Shown: positions 9,601 through 15,742 of the stretch, in pieces | How the letters are laid out: each line of letters begins with the position of its first letter | Numbering within the stretch: the first letter of the stretch is position 1 | NCBI RefSeq assembly: GCF_000264905.1 | Contig: NW_006763167.1 | Coordinates: forward strand, 10,020-25,761 | From: Stereum hirsutum FP-91666 SS1 | Lineage: Eukaryota > Basidiomycota > Agaricomycetes > Russulales > Stereaceae | Reading direction: 5' to 3' | Length of the DNA: 15,742 nucleotides | Notes under the pieces: generated by a model | Told to the model about the DNA's origin: nothing | The model's input: only the letters and a program-made list of their open reading frames with translations | Databases searched by the model: none | Translations under genes and position numbers: made by a program

Positions 9601-11635
9601 ATCGTTCTTCTTCATCCTGGAGGCTAGAGGGATCAAGTTATCCACGCAGAGCCGTTTGGATCACAGATCTCCCAGTGCATGGGAACTGTTGATGCAGGAG
9701 CACCCCCAATTTGACTGGAAATACATGAGTGACCGCGGGAACGGGGAGTTCGTGGTCGATGTAGGCGTCTCTTTCCATCCAGCAGAGCAGCCAGACGGAG
9801 AGCCTGTCACAGGTTTATGGAGGCTTGCACCACTTATTGCATCGTATGCAGTTGCAGGGTACAAGAAGCCCAATGTGCACCACACAGGCATGTTCGGGCA
9901 ATATGGAGGCATGAGTGCTGAGATAACGGTGGAGAGAGGTCGACGCCAACACGTCACGTTTCGCCAGAGCTACAACCTTGCATACGAGGCGGTCAGAACC
10001 AAGGACAACCAAGGAAAGATGTGTCGAGACGCAGAGGCATATGAATACACCGCCCGATTCAGGGAGGCTGTTGACAACAAGATCGCCACACACGAAGAGG
10101 CTACGACGAAGTCGTGGGGAGTGCGAGAGGAGTACCGTATGGCCTGCGATGCTGTACCCATGATCATGGAAGGACTTTTCGATTCGGTAAGCTCCCATCA
10201 CTCTCTCGGCATCAAACCATCACTCACAGGATGCAATGGCGTATATCAGGCTCAAGAATACGCCAAGTCTGGTGCCATCATCTGGGTCAAATCTGACATA
10301 TACTTCACCTGGCAAATCAGACGGATGAAGGAGTGGAAGGCTGTACAGAAGACGTTGCGAGACCTACGTGCTGACAACTTGGGAGTCTTGTCAGGATTAA
10401 TCATGCACTTCCTCCGTATGGTTGACACGACACCAAGATATCTGCCCACCCATGTATCCCAATCTCTCAACACTCTTAGAGTTCCAGCGCTCATGGAGAC
10501 CTACGGAACATTATTTCTCCGCGATCTCGACATCCACTGCAGTGCCCAACATCTTCCGGCGATTCAATCGGAGGATAGCCCAGATGTGTTCAGAAGCCTG
10601 GGCAGACGTGTTGTTGTTCGGAAACGGAAGGATATCGAAAGCCTCCACATTCCCGACGTGGAGCAGTATCCCATCGGTGAAACACCCACATGGCCAGCGC
10701 TCAAAGAAGCGATCGCCACCGCACCCTGGCTCATTCTTCGACCCCTCACCTTTCATGGCGACTGGGATGTCAGCACTGCTGCAACCAAGCTCTTCATCTC
10801 ATTCACGACACAGATGTTTGTGCACCTCGACGAATCACAGCTCGAGAAGGATGATATCCCACAGCCCACGACATTGGAGCAAGCCATGCAAGTTTGGTCA
10901 CCACAGAGCATCTTCACCCAGATCCACAAAGTGACCTTTCTCGCCAGCAATTCTGGCATTATTGGTGTTGCTAGGGGCAGCCCCCAACCTTCCTTCGCAG
11001 AGCGCATGGAAACCTTCTTCCCTGTGGATCGTCAGACAATCAAAGGGAAGTGGCGGAATTTCATGGAGGAAAGGATAGACGGTTACCTCCACCAGTACTT
11101 CCACGAGATCACTGCATCACGAACCGAGGACGAAAGGGGTATCAGGGGTGCACTTGTTCAGATATTTGCGAATCTGCAGTGTCTCCCACGGACGACACCC
11201 ACCAGCCCATGGGTGTTGAGTGATCACCCCAACGGAGGCGTAGAGATCATCACCAACCCAGTGAAGTACAGGATTCTCGGGCTAAGCAAGCATGCACAAG
11301 CAGGGTCTCGAGCTACTCGCCGCACAGTAACGCGTCGGAAGCCCAACTTCATCTCTGCGCTTGCAGCAATACAGGGACGCACTGCCCCAGCTGCAGACCG
11401 TATAGGAAGAAAGGCGAAAGCAACTGCACAAAAGTCGAATGCCAGGCGAAATTGGAGAGCACCTCCCACCCGGCAACAACCCCAGCCTCATCCTAGTTTG
11501 GAGAATAACTCGGAGGAGGAGAGCAATTCCTCCACATCGAACACTGATAGTGAAGGAGACGAAATAGGTGGTACAGAAGATGACAATGATAATTATGATG
11601 ACAGAGATGATGAGTTCCAAGACGATGACGGGTAG
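6678..11635 (+). CDS. Ulp1-like protease fused to a large unknown domain, about 1587 aa
   Basis: Exons 6678-7200, 7263-8674, 8744-10186 and 10250-11635 join in phase. ATG 6678 is the first Met after an in-frame TAG (6603). Residues 1-175 are disordered, basic then acidic. Residues about 180-410 resemble the Ulp1/SENP (C48) fold: WPLAVEELETLGGKRWLSQY, then LLNAHHILYLQD (H271/H272), VYILGYNS (N290 where Asp is usual) and CPVQNGYDCGVIAIQVA (Q339, C344). Such enzymes cut SUMO or related conjugates. Residues 646 onward are unassigned; a conserved-looking core near 975-1040 contains GEFVVDVGVSFHP and TGLWRLAPLIASYAVAGY. Residues about 1474-1533 are Arg/Lys-rich, and the end is a Glu/Asp/Ser tail. 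The large frame has no ATG and meets a TAA at 8720, so it needs the 8675-8743 splice (branch-like CTAAC at 8719; a donor six bases earlier also fits). The 63-nt segment 10187-10249 has GTAAGC..CAG ends but stays open if retained. Confidence 0.75.
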
Positions 11636-12450
11636 TCAAATTGTATCTTACCGTAATACAGTCCACTAGGCTTTAATATGAAGGTTTTTGCTGGACTTGA
11701 AACACAGGCTTATCTCTTTAGGACACTTTTCTACTCCTTCCAGCTCCGTCGGAGGCCAACGTACTCGATCGGATCAGAATCTACGTGAACGGACGCGATT
11801 AGGCTCTATTCGACCCTAATCTACTCGAATCTATTCGAATCTATTTGACTAAACTCCAATAGCCTGAGACGCGAACGGACGATAATCTCGCGGGCTCCAT
11901 GGTGCATCATCGCGCCCGGAAGCCCTGCGTTAACTGGTATATAGCTACATATACGACTTCCGAGTGTGATCACGTTCTATCGCGCCTCCGTTTTTCGGAG
12001 TTGAGTCTATCATTCTCTTATTTAACGAGGATTTAAAAAGGGGCCTTCGGAAAGGAGCCCAACGGAGCAGAACGGGGTGTAATGGAATAGACAGGACTGC
12101 ATTCTATTCCGGTAACAGAGAGCCGGGCACGTGTCAAAGTGGTCGTCCTCGTTGGCGAAGAAGGTGACAAGGTTTGACGGATCGGGCGGTGAGTGCGTGC
12201 CCTTTGAACTCCGCTTTGATTGGTTCCCTGGAGTTGGCGCTACACAAGTAGATGTCGAGGTGGAAGTTCGGATGTTCTCCTATTGAGATACCAAGTAGAC
12301 ACTATGTGAGCAGGTGCATCATTGAAGGGAATGAGAACAATTCAACATGTGGTATTTAAAGTACAGACTCAGTCAGGCAGCAAAGAACAAGAAATCAACG
12401 GCGAGATAATCATGCAAGTACACTCCACTCAACCCTCCCGCCACATTTAG
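11636..12450. other. Noncoding stretch with short direct and inverted repeats
   Basis: No coding frame is supported. Near 11817-11848 there is a 10-bp tandem of TCTATTCGAA type, and GAACGGACG occurs twice (about 11787 and 11872). An 8-bp inverted repeat, GGAATAGA (12084-12091) with TCTATTCC (12103-12110), encloses 11 bases. A TATA-rich segment lies at 11937-11957. This is probably the 3' flank of the protease gene followed by decayed repeat DNA. Confidence 0.4.
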
Positions 12451-12807
12451 TCATAACATGAACAAAACTGAACACCCATCCTCGTCCATATCCATCCTCA
12501 GCTCCTCTACAAACTCTCTGACCGCGTCTCTCGACTCCTTCACCATCTCAGCCCTATCCCAGTCTGATCTTCGGCGCCATACCATACCGAGACACATAGC
12601 CCTCAACAGCTCCAGCTGCTCCACTGATAACGAACTGGTCTCGTCCCTGAGCTCGCGACGCAAGATGTCGAGTTCATACTCTGGAAGATGGAAGTCGGGC
12701 AATGGTGTCGGTGCCCGGTCAACCTCCATGGATTCATGTGGAAGTTGTGGTTCGACTTTGGAGGCACCCAGGGGCGGGTCGATTTGATGGGGCAATGGAG
12801 AAGCAGC
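12451..12807 (-). CDS. Charged hypothetical protein or terminal exon
   Basis: The frame is open from 12807, just after a TTAG acceptor, to a stop at 12451. The translation has a Pro-rich start and then a helical, charged body: LDILRRELRDETSSLSVEQL, MVWRRRSDWDRAEMVKES, and an acidic end. The composition matches that of the minus-strand gene at 13250-13976, and it may be its last exon, but no continuous splice chain through 12808-13249 was found. Alternatively translation starts at the internal Met of ESMEVDRAP. The family is not recognised. Confidence 0.45.
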   Translation of the reverse strand, partial: AASPLPHQIDPPLGASKVEPQLPHESMEVDRAPTPLPDFHLPEYELDILRRELRDETSSLSVEQLELLRAMCLGMVWRRRSDWDRAEMVKESRDAVREFVEELRMDMDEDGCSVLFML

Positions 12808-12826
12808 CTAACCTAACCTAACCTAG
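12807..12826. repeat. Short CCTAA/TTAGG pentamer array
   Basis: Three CCTAA units plus one CCTAG lie in tandem. A shorter TTAGGTTAGGTAG occurs near 14099. Pentamer TTAGG is telomere-like, but four copies are too few to claim a telomeric origin. On the minus strand it provides the TTAG acceptor for the frame at 12451-12807. Confidence 0.6.
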
Positions 12827-13249
12827 GTCCAGTCTCTTCGCCGCACCGCCGCACCGCTCCACAGTGTCGCGGGAATATTACGAGGAGGCCATATTCTGAA
12901 CGAGCTCGACGAACTGATCACAGCCGCGCTGATCCAATGGGCCAGTCTTTTTGCTGCACCTCTGCACTGGCCACGGGGTTCACCCTGTGGGCGATTAATA
13001 ATATTAGCCATGGTCCGTACGAGGCTGCAAATATTATGCAAGTACTGCCAAATTACTCCCCTGAGCCCTGGGTGCCAGGAAGTAGCTCCACAGTGCGTGA
13101 TATCCCGCACGTTGCAGAGATACCAAAGATCCAGGAGTGGAGCAGGGACCCCCTGCCCAGGGATATGGATGTTAGGCATCTGCAATGATGGGGTAGTATT
13201 CGTGATGCGATCAGGACAGTCTGTTACAGACATTCTCCATGAGCGGCTC
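12827..13249. other. Unassigned stretch between two minus-strand coding segments
   Basis: Frames are open on both strands but none has protein-like composition or splice partners I trust. On + there are fragments such as LNELDELITAALIQWASLFA (12903 onward), suggestive of an eroded coding remnant. Confidence 0.3.
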
Positions 13250-13976
13250 TCATTGCTCATGCATAGACATCTCATCCCACTCAGCCTCGCTATGCTGCAC
13301 AAACCTGTCCACGATTATTTCATCCTCTTCTTCGGAGTACCCAATATTGTTATTCGCCCAGGAGAACCCCCTGTTCAACCTCTTTCTCTCCCCCAGCCAC
13401 TCCTTCTCCTGCTCTATTAACACCTGGTTGACCGCCACGCAGCAGAATCAAAATCGGAGTCCGGAGTCGGAGTCCGTTCCATCTCCTCCCGCCATGCCAA
13501 CCATGCCAACTCCTGCAACCAGTCCTCTTCGTTCATGCGATGGAAGTCCTCATCCCACTGTCTCTCCCGAGCCTTCACCTTCGCCATTTCTTCCTCCACC
13601 AGCTGCTGCTCCGCCTGTGCCAGGAGCTCATCCCACTCCCGTTCCGCCTTCGCCACGGCCACATCGGCTGCCTCCCTCTCCACTTCCCCCTCCACTGCAT
13701 CCCAGACAGCCCTGGCGATCTTCAGCACTTCCCGGGGTTCCGCATCCACCCCCACCCCATACACCCCAACTTCATCACATTCACATCCATCCTCCCCCAT
13801 GATGCCGCATGGCAAGTATTCCCCATCGTCCGGACAACCCTAATGCATACGTACACAACCCATCAGTACAAACAGTGTGCCAAGGCAGCACATGATAGAC
13901 TCACATCGGACATCACCTTGCTCGCATTCTCCTCACCGTTGAGCAACTCCTCGACCTCGTTCATAGACGTGTCCAT
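13250..13976 (-). pseudogene. Charged coiled-coil-like protein gene with apparent frameshift
   Basis: Exon 1 (13976-13905) starts with MDTSMNEVEELLNGEENASK and joins in phase across a 65-nt intron (GTGAGT..TTAG) to exon 2 from 13839. Exon 2 encodes GCPDDGEYLPCG, a Gly/Val stretch, and then a long Glu/Ala/Arg-rich helix, VEREAADVAVAKAEREWDEL, likely coiled coil, with repeated Trp-Asp pairs. Near 13436 this frame runs into a TAA (13417), while the neighbouring frame continues coherently as VNQVLIEQEKEWLGERKRL for some 60 codons to TGA at 13250. No donor gives a usable intron, so a one-base frameshift, real or from sequencing, is likely. Unshifted, the protein would be about 164 aa. The function is unknown. 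Confidence 0.5.
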
Positions 13977-14417
13977 ACCACAGTAGCTTTGTCAGACCTG
14001 AAGTCAAATGAGACAGCGACTTTGCCCAACGCCACTGAAGAGCGCACTCACACTCAGTCAAAGAGTATGCTGTTGCCGTCAGCAAGAAAGAACACCCTTA
14101 GGTTAGGTAGTAGACTGCTGGCAAAGGAGGGGATATGTGGAGTGAAGGCGGTGTGGTCAAGGAAATAAGATGCTTGGGGGACAAGCGAAGTATTTCGTTG
14201 GGGAACTCGTTAGTCCTGACCAGCGATATATATACAGAGTGGAACCCGTGCACGGACCATCCTGATTTATGTGCGGGAGAGCACTTCATCATGACGACAT
14301 TTATGAGAAGAAAACACTGCTGATTCGGAGTCAATTCGTACCAGCATCTCCTCATTCTCATTAACATCCACCCCGGGGCCTATCTAACATGAAACGTACA
14401 ATGTATGTTTCCTTGCA
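13977..14417. other. Intergenic stretch, no gene supported
   Basis: Short open frames on both strands lack motifs. A TTAGGTTAGG remnant lies near 14099. Nothing else was recognised. Confidence 0.3.
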
Positions 14418-15004
14418 GGATGGATGAAGTTTGAGGACGAGCTAACGAGCTCATCAATGTCAAGTCCTTCAACTGAGATGCGTGAAGTAGGCACTCTGTC
14501 GGTGTGGCCGACTGAAGACATTGTCAGTCAATACCGAAGCAGATCGAGATGTGGCGCCTAGCGAGTGTGGGGATTCTCGAGATGAAAACCAAGGTAGATG
14601 TATCTGCACCAATAGCTTATAGAACGAGGTTTGGGTCAGGGAGAGAAGGATCGAGGGCAACGAATGGTGATTACGCAACGGTGATTGTTGTGAGACAGTG
14701 GAGAGAAGGGTCGGACCAACAACCTGGAGCTCTCTTCGGAACCAGGCCTGACAGATTTGAACGACCAAAGGAGTCACAATATCCCGCAACTTATTAACGA
14801 GGGGGAAGTTTTGCCAGGGTGCTTGCTGGAGCGCTGCCGGTGATGATGGGTCGAGAAGTAGAAGTCGGAGTTGGGTACATCAGAGAGCAGCTCATGGATG
14901 GCGGGTACATCGCCAAGATGAACCAGATCACCATTCTCATCGTGAAGGTCTTCAAATTGGATAAGCAGGAATGGTTTCTCCACAAGGTTTTGGGAGTATA
15001 TCAA
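14418..15004. other. Weak coding-like fragments on both strands
   Basis: On the minus strand, 15004-14774 reads FLLIQFEDLHDENGDLVHLG and onward with protein-like composition, and a second minus frame starting near 14789 reads KLRDIVTPLVVQICQAWF; the two could be exons or frameshifted parts of one decayed gene. On the plus strand, after a CCTTGCAG acceptor at about 14418, MKFEDELTSSSMSSPSTEMR is open for 48 codons. None can be joined into a full gene. Confidence 0.25.
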
Positions 15005-15145
15005 GTTAAGGAAAGCTGAAGAGGACTAATAATCTCTCGTACAAGTGTCATAAATCATCCAGGAGTAAGTCTCGACCCAGCATAGATTTTGTGATTTTGA
15101 GGACTTCCATTGACTCTGGAGTGACCTGAAGAGAGGAGATGAATC

Positions 15146-15300
15146 CGTAGCCTGGTGTCGACACCACTACAGACTTCGTAGCATGGTGTCGACACCAATA
15201 CAAACTTCGTAGCATGGTGTCGACACCAGTGCAACCTTCGTAGCCTCATTTTCTCACCTTGGTGTCGGTACCTTTACAGACGTCGTAGCATGGTGTATGG
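15146..15300. repeat. Right array of 31-bp repeats with palindromic core
   Basis: Units start at 15146, 15177, 15208 and 15239 (31-bp period), then 15284 after a unit lengthened by 14 bp. The first three hold the identical perfect palindrome TGGTGTCGACACCA (15153-15166, 15184-15197, 15215-15228); the fourth is degenerate and the fifth truncated. Linkers (CTACAGACTTCGTAG) match those of the left array, whose core is TGGTATCGATACCA. Confidence 0.85.
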
Positions 15301-15372
15301 GGCGTTCGCGACTCAAAAAACATCAGATGATTGGGGGAGAAGACTGTAAGTATGACACCTCTCTGTGCACTA

Positions 15373-15742
15373 TCATGACTGTCCCATCTTGAATAGCATA
15401 TGCTTTATGGCATAAAATCCCAATCTCAGCCTGTCCCCATTCGTCATTCCAGAGATTATATCTCTGATTACCCTGCTTGTAGTCTGTACTGTCCTCTTGC
15501 TCACACCGAGCTCCTTGGCGCGTGCCTGCACCCTGTCTGGCCACTTTGCCATCAATGCTTCCTCAAAAGCCGGAACCAGTCGTCCGTCGGCTTGAAAGAT
15601 AAGCCATGCTCGGCAGTGCTTTCAAATAATGAGGTCAATACACGGCAGACACGGATATTGGTTGAAGACCACGGGAGTACCTTTGTAGTGCGTAACTTTT
15701 TGAGTGCATCACCCGTAATGGGGAGGTTCACTAGAGCCTTCT
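15373..15742 (-). CDS. C-terminal exons of an unidentified protein, cut by window end
   Basis: The last exon encodes CRAWLIFQADGRLVPAFEEA, then MAKWPDRVQARAKELGVSKR and a hydrophobic/basic end, FYAIKHMLFKMGQS, with TGA at 15373. Upstream on the same strand KALVNLPITGDALKKLRTTK reaches a GTACTC donor, and a roughly 62-nt intron ending GAAAG joins both in phase. The 5' part lies beyond 15742. The segment AKELGVSKRTVQ has a weak helix-turn-helix look, and ITGDALKKLRTTK vaguely recalls the TFIIS N-terminal domain; neither is firm. The family is not recognised. Confidence 0.45.

Noticed and set aside
6678..11635. Polinton/Maverick or virus-like element because of the Ulp1-fold protease
   Set aside because: No polymerase B, packaging ATPase, integrase or capsid-like gene is visible in the window.
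8744..11635. Direct assignment of the C-terminal region as a KDZ transposase
   Set aside because: I do not see the CxC zinc modules that usually precede KDZ transposases or a clear DDE arrangement; the Ulp1 link alone is not enough.
12937..13188. 83-codon plus-strand frame as a gene
   Set aside because: No splice partner, start context or motif; a competing open frame exists on the same strand and another on the opposite strand.
13239..13802. Proline/serine-rich plus-strand frames
   Set aside because: They are antisense shadows of the minus-strand Glu/Ala/Trp-rich coding sequence with in-phase intron.

Overview
The window looks like repeat-rich, accessory DNA from a filamentous fungus, most likely a mushroom-forming basidiomycete (Agaricomycetes). 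Reading frames become coherent only when short introns (about 50-90 nt, GT..AG, several with CTAAC/CTGAC-like branch points) are removed. The domain mix is chromatin and mobile-element like. Genus cannot be named from sequence alone. All exon models were built by hand from frame, phase and splice signals.

The centrepiece is two genes on the + strand. Gene A (5059-6434, six exons, 347 aa) encodes a BAH domain followed by a PHD-like zinc finger whose last Cys pair is displaced by about 120 residues. Gene B (6678-11635, at least three and probably four exons, about 1587 aa) encodes a basic then acidic N-terminal tail, a Ulp1/SENP-type (C48) cysteine protease domain, and a roughly 900-residue C-terminal region that I cannot assign to any family, ending in a basic patch and an Asp/Glu-rich tail. 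The protease frame and the large C-terminal frame join in phase across a short intron, so they are probably one polypeptide. A chromatin reader beside a SUMO-protease fusion of unknown function, within repeat-rich DNA, suggests an uncharacterised large transposon or selfish element, or a remnant of one. That is inference.

Left of this pair (1-5058) are a three-copy array of 34-bp repeats with palindromic cores (1-100), a possible 70-aa Cys-containing minus-strand gene (680-995), two 40-bp hairpin repeats with a compensatory base-pair change (1101-1180), a Pro/Ser-rich plus-strand spliced ORF (1787-2561), a convergent minus-strand spliced gene of 194 aa with a C-x-C-x2-C module like the N-terminus of CACTA/Plavaka-type transposon proteins (2841-3552), a 746-bp MITE-like unit with 37-bp inverted ends (3984-4729), and a tRNA-sized fold (4824-4909).

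Right of the pair (11636-15742) are about 0.8 kb of AT/CG-mixed noncoding DNA, a minus-strand charged coiled-coil-like gene with an apparent frameshift (13250-13976), a possible further exon of it or a separate gene (12451-12807), weakly supported coding fragments at 14418-15004, a second palindrome array in 31-bp units (15146-15300) related to the left one and in the same orientation, and the C-terminal exons of a minus-strand gene entering from beyond the window (15373-15742).
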